A program made the translations under genes and the position numbers. A stretch of DNA of 37,803 nucleotides from an uncultured Lachnospiraceae bacterium. GTDB taxonomy: Bacteria; Bacillota; Clostridia; Lachnospirales; Lachnospiraceae. Positions 8,218-16,291 of the stretch are shown one piece after another; the stretch's first letter is position 1; every line of letters begins with the position of its first letter. The DNA is taken from the NCBI GenBank assembly GCA_947385425.1, contig CANDKY010000033.1:1-37803 (forward strand), written 5' to 3'. Below the pieces are notes generated by a model. That model was given only the letters and a program-made list of their open reading frames with translations. It ran no database searches and had not been told where the DNA came from.

Positions 8218-9212
8218 CCTTCCACATCCTTTCCGAAATAATTTTCCGTCAGGAATAAAATACCTATGATGACTACCATTACCAGTGACATCATAATCGC
8301 AGCAGCCGACAGCTTCTGATAATCCAGGTTCCCAAACGTATTGTTCATGAAATGCTGCATCATATATACTGTATTATATGGGTAATCATCCGTCAATAGG
8401 TAGATTTCCCGGAATACCTTAAATGAATTAATCAGCGACATAATCGTCACAAACAGGATGGTCGAGGAAAGATACCTTATCTTAATATGGACAAATATCT
8501 GCCATGGCCTGGCGCTCTCCAGAACCGCCACCTCCAGGATATCCTTTGGTATACTTCCCAGCGCAGACATAAACAGGATCATATTATAACCCAGGTTTTT
8601 CCACAAAAAAAGTACAATGATAACCACCTGCGCATGTTCTGATTTCAGCCAGTCGATTTTATCCATGCCGAACAAAGCCGTTATGTCATTCACCATACCG
8701 TTATAGTGGAACAGCACCTGCCAGATCAGCACAATGGATGCAATCGGCACCATCATCGGCGTCAGGAAAAATGTCCGGAACTGGCTCTTGAACGGTATCT
8801 TGCTGTCCAGCAGCATCGCCAGGCCAAGCGAAAGCACCACGGCCAGCGGAACCGCTATCACGGAAAATTTCATCGTATTAAATGCCGCCTGCCGGAATGC
8901 CGCATTCCGGAATACGTTTTTAAAATTATCCAGAAAAACAAAGTGATGCTGAACCGGGTTGTTCACTACCGAATAATAGATAACGACAAAGAAAGGAATC
9001 ACAAAGAACAGCATTACCCCGAATACGCTCGGGGTTAAAAATGCCGTCGCAAGCTTCCTGCTCCTTGCATTCTTTTTCTGTATCCCGCCTTTCTTTTCCG
9101 ATTGTCCCCTTTCCCCGGCCCCGGGCTGCCCCTCCCGTCCGGAAAGCTTTCCCCGCAGGGGCAGCCTGTGGCCTTTCGCCCCTCTCTTCTCTTCTCTTTT
9201 CTTTTCTCTCAC
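8214..9212 (-). CDS. Carbohydrate ABC transporter permease, MalF type
   Basis: This 332-residue CUT1 permease has about six helices beginning at ATAFLTPSVFGVMLFFVIPF. A degenerate EAA loop (EVAVLESARPWQIFVHIKI) replaces the usual EAAxxDGA. The only standard in-frame start before the first helix is GTG 9212, which gives an unusual highly charged extension of about 48 residues. Part of that extension is encoded by a strong inverted repeat (GGCTGCCCCT at 9124-9133, AGGGGCAGCC at 9157-9166) with GGAAAGCTTTCC in the loop. GAGG lies about 15 nt before the GTG, which is weak. The real start may therefore be non-standard or the extension a recent insertion. The gene is 120 bp downstream of the paralogue-2 lipoprotein gene and coupled to the MalG-type permease. 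Confidence 0.88.
   Translation of the reverse strand: MREKKREEKRGAKGHRLPLRGKLSGREGQPGAGERGQSEKKGGIQKKNARSRKLATAFLTPSVFGVMLFFVIPFFVVIYYSVVNNPVQHHFVFLDNFKNVFRNAAFRQAAFNTMKFSVIAVPLAVVLSLGLAMLLDSKIPFKSQFRTFFLTPMMVPIASIVLIWQVLFHYNGMVNDITALFGMDKIDWLKSEHAQVVIIVLFLWKNLGYNMILFMSALGSIPKDILEVAVLESARPWQIFVHIKIRYLSSTILFVTIMSLINSFKVFREIYLLTDDYPYNTVYMMQHFMNNTFGNLDYQKLSAAAIMMSLVMVVIIGILFLTENYFGKDVEG
9117..9173. repeat. Inverted repeat inside the permease N-terminal coding region
   Basis: GGCC and GGCTGCCCCT (9117-9133) pair with AGGGGCAGCC and GGCC (9157-9173) around a loop holding the palindrome GGAAAGCTTTCC. It falls inside codons for the atypical charged N-terminus of the MalF-type permease and could hide or expose a translation start. 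Confidence 0.6.
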
Positions 9213-9253
9213 TTTTTTCGTTACACCAACCTCTGTTTCATCTCATCCGGGCC

Positions 9254-9291
9254 AGAGCGTGTTTGAAAAACCATTCCCGCCCTCTGCACGC
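9254..9291 (+). repeat. Single arm of dispersed GAGCGTGTTTGAAAAA repeat
   Basis: AGAGCGTGTTTGAAAAA followed about 17 bp on by CTCTGCACG resembles the arms of the 963-1142 palindromic element and the copy at 32812-32838. It lies between the paralogue-2 lipoprotein gene and the MalF-type permease gene. Confidence 0.5.
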
Positions 9292-9332
9292 CCTGTTTCC
9301 GTCCAAATCCAATCAACGCGGCCCTGCCTGCC

Positions 9333-11600
9333 TTATTTCGTCTCATCCAGGTAAGTCTGCACCCGGTTCTGCACCAGTCCGGCTACATCCTCCGCGCTCT
9401 TCTGCCCGTCAAAGTAAGCCTGTGCCTCATCCTTTATAATCGCTTCGATCTGCTCGTCCATTCCGATGTCCGGCTGTGCCGTCTCAATCATTTCGCGTAC
9501 CCGGTCTACCTGTTCCTGCGTCGCCGCATACACCTCGACCGTAAAGTCGCCGGTTGACCATGTAGATTTCGACGTCCGCTGCTTATTCCCGTCGGCATCC
9601 GTGTAGTACTCTTCTTCCATATCCGATTCCAGCATCTTGTCCAGCGCGGACTTTAAAACAGGGAAACCGCCGTTTGCCGTCCCCAGCTTTTCCTGCCTGT
9701 CCTTCGTCAGGTTAAAGCGGATAAACTCCCATACGCCCTCCTTATGTTCCGAAGCCGCATGCATCGCTACCGTTGTGCTGTTTGGCTCAAGAATCAGCCC
9801 TGTACTGCCGAAAGTCGGATAACCGATAAAGTTCACCGGCTCCCCAAATTCATATTCGTACATCTGATACATGGAAACCGATGTCACCGGACGTTCCAGA
9901 AGCAATAGCTGCCCGTTACGCAGCTTCTCTATCTCTGTAGGCCCGTTCTCATCATAATTGGCTTCCGCCGGGAAACGGTTGGCAAATTCAAGAATCTTCT
10001 TAAACTCTTCCCCGCTAAAATCACAGGTCCCGTTTTCCTCATCCACAAAAAGACCCTGGTTTGCCTTGCACATCGTATAAAGCATATAATTTTTATTTAC
10101 ATATTGGAGAATCTCCACATCAGGCCCTTTCGAATCCATCAGGGCTATCATATCATCCAGAGTCCAACTGTTCCCCGTCCCTACATCGGATACCCTGCCG
10201 ATCATTGTGTCGATCCCGTAACACGGCATAATCGCATACAGTTTCCCGTCACGTTCGTATGCCTTCATAACATTTTCCACATAATCTTCCCTTTTTATCG
10301 TATCATCCGCTTCCAGATAAGAGGTAATGTCTTCCACCACGCCCGCCGCGATCAATTCCTCCAGCGACAACTGGCAATAAGACAAATCAATGATATCCGG
10401 CGGATTGGCACCGGTCAGATCCGTATTCATCATCGTAATCTTCTCTTCCATATCGGTGCTGTCGTCCCCGTATTCCCGCACCTCAATCCGGTATTTGTCA
10501 CTCCGTTTGTTAAAGGCAACAATGTCCTTCTCTACATAATACGGCACATACCAGGAAGAATAGACGAGGGTTTCCTTTTCCGGCACTTCGGAACGTTTCT
10601 TTTTCGTCAATATGCTCAGTTCCGTTTCCCCGCTGGAACTGTAATCCACCGTAACCGCCGCAATCCGCCCGTCCGGGAGGATCGTAAAATCCTTTAAATA
10701 ATTGCTGTTGATATCGCTGTCTATCCAGTTTAACAGCGACGTCGGTTTTTCATCCGAGAGATTGCAGGAATAAAGCACGGAATTTTGCGTATAAAGCAGA
10801 TCCGTATCCGTCCCTCCCGTAAAAGTACCGTAGTCAAACACAATGGAGGTATCCAGCGGTTTCAAACCTTTTTGCGCCAAATCCACCTCGTCCAGCATAT
10901 ATCCCGTATTCCCGCGGTATGCCGCAACGATTTTCCCGTCCTTCATGGAAAACATATTCGAAATATAATCCCCCACAGGGATTTCACAATATACGCTGCC
11001 ATCCTGCCGCAGTACATAAATATCCTGCCCGGCGCAAAGATAATAATTCCCTTCCCCGTCCTGGCAAATGGCTGATATATAAAAGGAAAAGGGATCCTTC
11101 TTCTGGAAAGTATTCCCGGTATTCACCGTTTCCAATTCCTGCCCCTGTGCGGATACCTTCTTAAGCACCACATCCTTAAGCGCCCCGCCTGCTTCCGGGT
11201 CGCCCTCGTAACTCACCAGGCTGAACAGGAGGTTTCCTTCCATATCCTTGCCCATGGCGGATACCTGCATCCCGTCCTCTATCCCGAAAGGGATTTCCTT
11301 CACACTGTCTTCCCCAATCTTCATGGAAAACAGCACATACTTCTCATCCTTCACCCCCACAAAGAATACATCCTGCTCATTGCCAAGTATCACGCTGCCT
11401 ATATTTTCACAGTAATCATTCAGCAGCTTATATTCCGCCGCGTAAACATAATCTTCCCCTTCTTCCCCGCTGCTGCCCGCATTACTTCCTGCCGTACCGG
11501 TTTCACTTCCGTCCCCGCTCCCGTTCCCGCAGCCGCATACAAACAGAAGTAAAAACGCAGCCAGCATTGCCCAGATTTTCCTTTTCTTCCTTTTCTCCAT
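9333..11600 (-). CDS. Giant extracellular solute-binding lipoprotein, paralogue 2
   Basis: This 755-residue lipoprotein has the signal MEKRKKRKIWAMLAAFLLLF followed by VCGCG, with lipid Cys most likely residue 24. A Gly/Ser-rich linker leads into the propeller-like half (DGEGNYYLCAGQDIYVLRQD, PVGDYISNMFSMKDGKIVAA, LPDGRIAAVTVD). From about residue 345 (ETLVYSSWYVPYY, IVAFNKRSDKYRIEV, MNTDLTGANPPDII) it is a family-1 solute-binding domain that ends YFDGQKSAEDVAGLVQNRVQ, parallel to the other two paralogues. GAGGGAAAGA precedes the ATG. It follows paralogue 3 by 90 bp that consist largely of a 9-bp tandem repeat. It lies directly before the permeases, so it is the most likely cognate receptor for them. 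Confidence 0.88.
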   Translation of the reverse strand: MEKRKKRKIWAMLAAFLLLFVCGCGNGSGDGSETGTAGSNAGSSGEEGEDYVYAAEYKLLNDYCENIGSVILGNEQDVFFVGVKDEKYVLFSMKIGEDSVKEIPFGIEDGMQVSAMGKDMEGNLLFSLVSYEGDPEAGGALKDVVLKKVSAQGQELETVNTGNTFQKKDPFSFYISAICQDGEGNYYLCAGQDIYVLRQDGSVYCEIPVGDYISNMFSMKDGKIVAAYRGNTGYMLDEVDLAQKGLKPLDTSIVFDYGTFTGGTDTDLLYTQNSVLYSCNLSDEKPTSLLNWIDSDINSNYLKDFTILPDGRIAAVTVDYSSSGETELSILTKKKRSEVPEKETLVYSSWYVPYYVEKDIVAFNKRSDKYRIEVREYGDDSTDMEEKITMMNTDLTGANPPDIIDLSYCQLSLEELIAAGVVEDITSYLEADDTIKREDYVENVMKAYERDGKLYAIMPCYGIDTMIGRVSDVGTGNSWTLDDMIALMDSKGPDVEILQYVNKNYMLYTMCKANQGLFVDEENGTCDFSGEEFKKILEFANRFPAEANYDENGPTEIEKLRNGQLLLLERPVTSVSMYQMYEYEFGEPVNFIGYPTFGSTGLILEPNSTTVAMHAASEHKEGVWEFIRFNLTKDRQEKLGTANGGFPVLKSALDKMLESDMEEEYYTDADGNKQRTSKSTWSTGDFTVEVYAATQEQVDRVREMIETAQPDIGMDEQIEAIIKDEAQAYFDGQKSAEDVAGLVQNRVQTYLDETK

Positions 11601-11616
11601 TCTTTCCCTCGGCTTT

Positions 11617-11684
11617 CTATTCCATATTTTCCATACTTTCCATATTTTCCATACTTTCCATGATTTCCATACTTTCCATACTTT
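11617..11684. repeat. 9-bp tandem repeat, seven units
   Basis: CCATA-type cores occur at exact 9-bp spacing from 11622 to 11680 (consensus NTTTCCATA on the plus strand, GGAAANTAT on the minus). The array occupies the short gap between the stop of paralogue 3 and the ribosome site of paralogue 2. Each minus-strand unit contains a GGAAA purine run, so the array sets gene spacing and could influence ribosome loading. Confidence 0.85.
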
Positions 11685-11690
11685 CTTCCC

Positions 11691-14459
11691 CTACCTGTTT
11701 TCATTCACATAAATCTGCACCCGGCTCTGAATGATATCCGCCACTTCCTTTGCCGATTTCTGCCCCTCGAAGAACGGCGCCGACTCTTCCTCTATAATGG
11801 CATACATCTGCATATCATACTGGAAAGACGTGTCCGTACTCTCTATGAGCTTCCTTACCGCAGCCACTTCCTCTTCCGTCGCCGCATAGATTTCTATCTG
11901 GAAATCATCATAACCCCATGTAGTCTTCGGCTGTTTCACTTTCCCGTCCGGGCCGTCATAATACTCCTCTTCCATATCGGCCTCAAACATTTTCTCCAAA
12001 GCGGATTTCATTACAGGGAACCCGTACCGGTAACGGTCTTCCTTTTCCTGTGCCTCTTTGGTAAGCCTTGCCCTTATGAACTGCCATACCCCGTCCTGAT
12101 AAGGCGATTTGGCGCTCATTGCCAGCAAGGAACCGTTTGATACAATACAGGAACCGCTTTCTTTTAAGGAAGGATAACCGACAAATGCCACCGGTTCGCC
12201 GTACATCCCCTTATACATCTGGTATTCCTGCATGGAGGAAATCGTGACATCCATCATAATCAGTTTCCCTTCGCGGATCCTGGTCGGCACGCTGGGCTGG
12301 TCTTCCGACCAGTTAAATTCTGCCGGAAACGTATTGGCAAACTCCAATGCCTTGATAAAATCTTCGCTGCCGAACTTACATTCCCCGGTATCCCAGTCTA
12401 CAAACACATCCATATTCATCCGCATAATGCTGCTTAAAACAGAACTTTTGTTTGCATACTGGTACAGTTCCGCATCTTCCGGAATATTCTTTGCCAGTTC
12501 CATCACTTCATCCAGCGTGATATTCTGTTTGTCGCCTACATCGGACACTTTTGCCATAATCGTATTAATGTAAAAATCAGACGGAAGGGCATACAGTTTC
12601 CCGTCATGCTCATAGGCCCTTAACACATTTTCCAAATAATCCTCGCGGTTCATCTCTTCATCCTTATCCATAAAAGGATAAAGATCCTCCACCACGCCTT
12701 TTGCAATGTAACTGTCCATATTGTTGCTGGACAAATCAATGATATCCGGGCATTTCCCGCTGACAATATCCGAGTTCATCCGCTGCAGGGCGTTGGTATA
12801 CGCATTCTCCTCTTCGGAATCCACATAATATTCGTTTATCTCGATGCGGTATTCCTGGTTTGTACGGTTAAATTCCAGAATCTGCTGGCGTACATTATAG
12901 TTGAGCATCACCGTCCCATAAGTAAGTATCTTCTTCTCCGGCACTTCGGAGCCTTTCTTCTTTGTCAGATAAGCCAGTTCTATCAGGTTGCTGTCGCTCT
13001 CGCCGTCCCAGCGCGACGTGATTGCCAGTACCCTTCCGTCCTCCAGCACGGTAAAGCTCGACAAATCGCTTTCGTCAATATCACAGTCGAGCCAGTTCAA
13101 AATTTCCTGCGTCTGCGCATCGGCAAAATTATAGCTGTACAATTTATTCTCCGCGCTGACTAAAAGATCCGAACCCGCACCCTGGGAAAACGTACAGTTC
13201 CCATAGCGGCCAGGGGCAAGCCCTTCCACTTTATCCCCTATCTTTTTTCCTGCCACATCAACCGTATGTATCTCGATACCGTCGCTCCAGTAGGTGAGCA
13301 GCACTTGTCCGTCTTTCGTTGCATACATGGAATTAATCCAGTTATCGACATTCAGCTCAAACAGCTTTTTCCCCGTTTTATCCGCAACGATAACCTGTTG
13401 GTCATAGGCCATGTAAATATTGCCGTCTTTATCCGTCTCCAGATACTGCACATAAAAATCCTCTCCGCCGCCCACAGCCGCGTCGAGGGAGATCTTCTCC
13501 GCCACACTCCCGTCCGCGTTAATTTTCCAGATCTCCTGCTTCCTGCCCGTGGGTTCCCGGTATTCTTCACCTTCCTCTGAACCAGTTACGCCTACGGAAT
13601 AGCTGGCAGAACTGACCGTTACGCCCACGCCTTCGCTTGCGTTGATAATCGTAGTGGAACTGGTTTCGTCCGATGAAACCGCTTCCCCATCATCCTCCGG
13701 CTCTTCAGCGGCATCTGCGCCGTCCCCGGCTCCCGAAGCCTTATCTTCTTTATCTCCTGCCCCGCCTTCACCGGTGCCGCCTTCTTCCGTATCACCCTCC
13801 TGTGTATCGCCGTCTTGCGTTCCTTCTGCGTCCCTTGTCCCGGCAGACGCCGCGGTACCGGCAGCATCCCCTTCAGCCCCGGGTTCCCCGGCAGTACCGT
13901 TCCCGCCGGCATCTGATTCCCCGGCAGTATCCTCCCCGCCGGCATCGTTCCCATCAGCATCCGGTTCCCCGGCGGTTTCTGCTGTTCCGCCGTCTGCCCC
14001 TGCCGCGTCATCATATAAATAAGTATAGACAAGCGCCAGCACACTCCCGTCATCCATAATACGGGGATTGGACAGGCTTTCGTCGGGGCCGATAGCAATC
14101 GAAACCTTTTCCGGCTCCGTCTGCCCTACCTCCATCCGCCCGATATATTGCCGGTAACTATCCGATGCATCATCCCACTTGCCGGAAACGAAATAAACCG
14201 TATCCCCAACTACCCGGATCTGATCCAGATTATCTTCTATTTCCAGCTTCACATATTCCGGCACATACACAAATTCCTTCTGTGCCGTAGTCGCCCCTTT
14301 CTGCTGCCCGCACCCGGCCGCCAACAGCCCGGCCGCAAGCACAGCCGCAGCCCCGGCCAGGCGCCCCCGCCGCAGCCCCGTTTTCCCTGGCTTTCTTCTG
14401 TTATTCCAATTTCGGGCGCTTCCGCCCTCTTTACCATTCCTCATTCTTCCACTTCCCAT
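11691..14459 (-). CDS. Giant extracellular solute-binding lipoprotein, paralogue 3, acidic insert
   Basis: This 922-residue lipoprotein is the first gene of the transport locus. A basic N-terminus leads into a hydrophobic signal with lipobox LLAAGC (lipid Cys about residue 50). The propeller-like half runs to about 505 and is interrupted at about 151-268 by a low-complexity Ala/Gly/Asp/Glu insert (repeated AGEPDADGNDAGGEDT-like units) absent from the other paralogues. The repeats around it read DKDGNIYMAYDQQVIVADKT and TKDGQVLLTYWSDGIEIHT. The solute-binding half starts near KKILTYGTVMLNYNVRQQIL and ends in the same IIQSRVQIYVNENR as paralogue 1. GGGAGTAAGGA precedes ATG 14459. A promoter with an overlapping dyad is visible about 110 bp upstream. 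Confidence 0.87.
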   Translation of the reverse strand: MGSGRMRNGKEGGSARNWNNRRKPGKTGLRRGRLAGAAAVLAAGLLAAGCGQQKGATTAQKEFVYVPEYVKLEIEDNLDQIRVVGDTVYFVSGKWDDASDSYRQYIGRMEVGQTEPEKVSIAIGPDESLSNPRIMDDGSVLALVYTYLYDDAAGADGGTAETAGEPDADGNDAGGEDTAGESDAGGNGTAGEPGAEGDAAGTAASAGTRDAEGTQDGDTQEGDTEEGGTGEGGAGDKEDKASGAGDGADAAEEPEDDGEAVSSDETSSTTIINASEGVGVTVSSASYSVGVTGSEEGEEYREPTGRKQEIWKINADGSVAEKISLDAAVGGGEDFYVQYLETDKDGNIYMAYDQQVIVADKTGKKLFELNVDNWINSMYATKDGQVLLTYWSDGIEIHTVDVAGKKIGDKVEGLAPGRYGNCTFSQGAGSDLLVSAENKLYSYNFADAQTQEILNWLDCDIDESDLSSFTVLEDGRVLAITSRWDGESDSNLIELAYLTKKKGSEVPEKKILTYGTVMLNYNVRQQILEFNRTNQEYRIEINEYYVDSEEENAYTNALQRMNSDIVSGKCPDIIDLSSNNMDSYIAKGVVEDLYPFMDKDEEMNREDYLENVLRAYEHDGKLYALPSDFYINTIMAKVSDVGDKQNITLDEVMELAKNIPEDAELYQYANKSSVLSSIMRMNMDVFVDWDTGECKFGSEDFIKALEFANTFPAEFNWSEDQPSVPTRIREGKLIMMDVTISSMQEYQMYKGMYGEPVAFVGYPSLKESGSCIVSNGSLLAMSAKSPYQDGVWQFIRARLTKEAQEKEDRYRYGFPVMKSALEKMFEADMEEEYYDGPDGKVKQPKTTWGYDDFQIEIYAATEEEVAAVRKLIESTDTSFQYDMQMYAIIEEESAPFFEGQKSAKEVADIIQSRVQIYVNENR
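13656..14009 (-). repeat. Low-complexity coding insert in paralogue 3
   Basis: About 118 codons encode mostly Gly, Ala, Asp, Glu and Thr in imperfect repeats (GEPDADGND, GESDAGGNG, GEPGAEGDA, then EGDTEEGGTGEGG). The DNA is correspondingly repetitive (CCCCGGCAGTA- and CCGCCGGCATC-type motifs on the plus strand), consistent with slippage expansion. Confidence 0.85.
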
Positions 14460-14558
14460 CGTTTTTCCTTACTCCCTTTCCCATCGGCAAAGGTATCCCT
14501 GTCAATATAACCATACTTCCGCCGCCGGTTTTAAATCGGTTCCCGCGCATAAAACGCC

Positions 14559-14593
14559 ACATATAGAATATCATATGTAGTGTTTTAATACAA
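14559..14593 (-). promoter_or_regulatory. Putative promoter and operator of the transport locus
   Basis: On the minus strand TTGTAT (14593-14588) and TATTCT (14570-14565) are 17 bp apart. An inverted repeat, ACATAT at 14559-14564 and ATATGT at 14573-14578, straddles the -10 box and would be a natural operator. This predicts a leader of roughly 95-100 nt before the paralogue-3 gene. Confidence 0.5.
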
Positions 14594-14635
14594 TCATCCA
14601 ATTCTTAATAATTTCTGAAAGGGTGCATAAAGAAT

Positions 14636-14655
14636 GGCTGAGGGAGCCCTCAGCC
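14636..14655 (-). terminator. Putative terminator after spoIVA
   Basis: GGCTGAGGG and CCCTCAGCC form a perfect 9-bp stem with a two-base loop 10 bp past the spoIVA stop. On the minus strand it is followed by ATTCTTTAT, only moderately U-rich. Confidence 0.6.
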
Positions 14656-14665
14656 AAACCAACTG

Positions 14666-16147
14666 TCAGATTATAATACAAACCATCCCGCCGTTACTGT
14701 CATTGACAATCTTCTGCATAGTCTCCTGCAGCTTCATCTGGCTCTCTTCGCCTATCATCGCTATCTTTCCTGAAATCCCGTCGTTTACCAACTGTTCCAC
14801 GGTCTTCCCGAAAATATTCGTTTCCCAAATACCGTCTTCGCTCGTCCCCGCGTCGGAAATATACCGGATCAAATCCTCCGCCTGTTTTTCCGTACCCACA
14901 ATAGGGGAAATCTCCGTTTCAATATTTGCCCGTATCATATGGATACTCGGGCTTTCCGCCTTGATCTTCACGCCGAATTTATTGCCGTGCCGTATCACCT
15001 CCGGTTTATCCAGCGTAATTTCGTCCCGGTCGGGCGTCACCACACCGTAACCCTTGCAGCGCACCGCTTCCACCGCATGGAGTACCTTCACATACTCCCT
15101 CTTCATCTTCGCCATATCCCGCAGCACATTCAAAAGCTGATATTCGCTGGTGATACTCTCCCCCACCAAATCACTGAGCATTTCATAATAATAGGAATCA
15201 TCCACATCCAGCAGCACGGACACGCAGCCTGAGGCCATGTCTACCCCGTCTACCTTGCACTTCCTTATATATTCGCTCTCCATCCGTATCCCGCCGTTTG
15301 CCACATCCTTGACACACCCCAGCTCGCCCATCAGGGACTTGATCTGCTGGATGATATCCGCTTTCATCTTATGTGTATTCGGCAGCATTTCCACCCATTT
15401 CGGCATATAAAACTCTACCATGGTCAATGGGAATTCATACAGGATTTTTTCCATAATATCATTAATATCTTCCTTTTTTAACTGCTCGCAGTTCACCGGC
15501 ATGGCGCTGACCTGATACTTCTTGCTGATACTGTCCGCCAGCTTTATCGCTTCCTCCGAATAAGGCTTCTCCGTATTTACCAGGACAATAAACGGTTTAT
15601 GTATCTTTTTCAGTTCCTGGATCGTGCGCTCCTCCGCAGGCACATAATTCTCCCTCGGTATTTCCCCGAAACTGCCGTCGCAGGTAATGACTATACCTAT
15701 GGTAGAATGGTCGTTAATCACCTTGCGTGTACCGATTTCCGCCGCCTGGGTAAAAGGTATTTCCTCCGCAGACCAGGGCGTCTTCACCATCCGTTCCGCA
15801 TCGTCCTCGATATGCCCGGAAGCGCCCTCCACCATATATCCCACACAATCAATCAGCCGCACATTCACATCAATATCTTCCCCCAATGTAATCCCGGCCG
15901 CTTCCTTCGGTATAAATTTCGGCTCCGTTGTCGTAATCGTCTTCCCGCCGGAACTCTGCGGAAGCTCATCCTGCGCCCGTACCTTCTCATGTTCCTGCGT
16001 CATATAAGGAAGCACCATGATATCCATAAAACGTTTGATAAAAGTAGACTTCCCTGTCCTTACAGGCCCCACCACTCCTATGTATATTTCTCCTCCTGTC
16101 CGGAATTGTATGTCTTTGTATAAATTATGCGTATGCAATGCATCCAT
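14666..16147 (-). CDS. spoIVA: Stage IV sporulation protein A
   Basis: This 493-residue protein matches SpoIVA, the ATP-hydrolysing morphogenetic protein that coats the forespore surface and forms the basement layer of the spore coat. Visible hallmarks are IYIGVVGPVRTGKSTFIKRF with its P-loop near residues 25-36, the DCVGYMVEG Walker B-like region, the GTRKVINDHSTIGIVITCDG segment, and the C-terminus NDSNGGMVCIII. The length equals that usual for clostridial SpoIVA, and GGAAGGGAG lies six bases before ATG 16147. It is known to be expressed from a mother-cell sigma-E promoter. A convincing sigma-E site could not be fixed by eye in the 144-bp gap upstream. Its presence shows that the organism belongs to an endospore-forming lineage. 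Confidence 0.97.
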   Translation of the reverse strand: MDALHTHNLYKDIQFRTGGEIYIGVVGPVRTGKSTFIKRFMDIMVLPYMTQEHEKVRAQDELPQSSGGKTITTTEPKFIPKEAAGITLGEDIDVNVRLIDCVGYMVEGASGHIEDDAERMVKTPWSAEEIPFTQAAEIGTRKVINDHSTIGIVITCDGSFGEIPRENYVPAEERTIQELKKIHKPFIVLVNTEKPYSEEAIKLADSISKKYQVSAMPVNCEQLKKEDINDIMEKILYEFPLTMVEFYMPKWVEMLPNTHKMKADIIQQIKSLMGELGCVKDVANGGIRMESEYIRKCKVDGVDMASGCVSVLLDVDDSYYYEMLSDLVGESITSEYQLLNVLRDMAKMKREYVKVLHAVEAVRCKGYGVVTPDRDEITLDKPEVIRHGNKFGVKIKAESPSIHMIRANIETEISPIVGTEKQAEDLIRYISDAGTSEDGIWETNIFGKTVEQLVNDGISGKIAMIGEESQMKLQETMQKIVNDSNGGMVCIII

Positions 16148-16291
16148 ACGAAACTCCCTTCCATATTTTGCTGTTACAATATTATTCGCCGGAATCCGGA
16201 TTTATTCTTAATAATATACAAAATAATGGATATACCCCCATAATTATGATACAATGGTAAAAAACACACCGCCCCGGAGGATTATCGTTTT

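Noticed and set aside
11420..11704. 94-residue minus-strand frame with a KYGKYG repeat
   Set aside because: It is the 9-bp tandem repeat read in a frame that overlaps both flanking receptor genes out of frame.
13642..14059. Two plus-strand low-complexity frames rich in Ser/Pro/Ala or Arg/Pro
   Set aside because: They are antisense readings of the acidic insert in the giant receptor gene.
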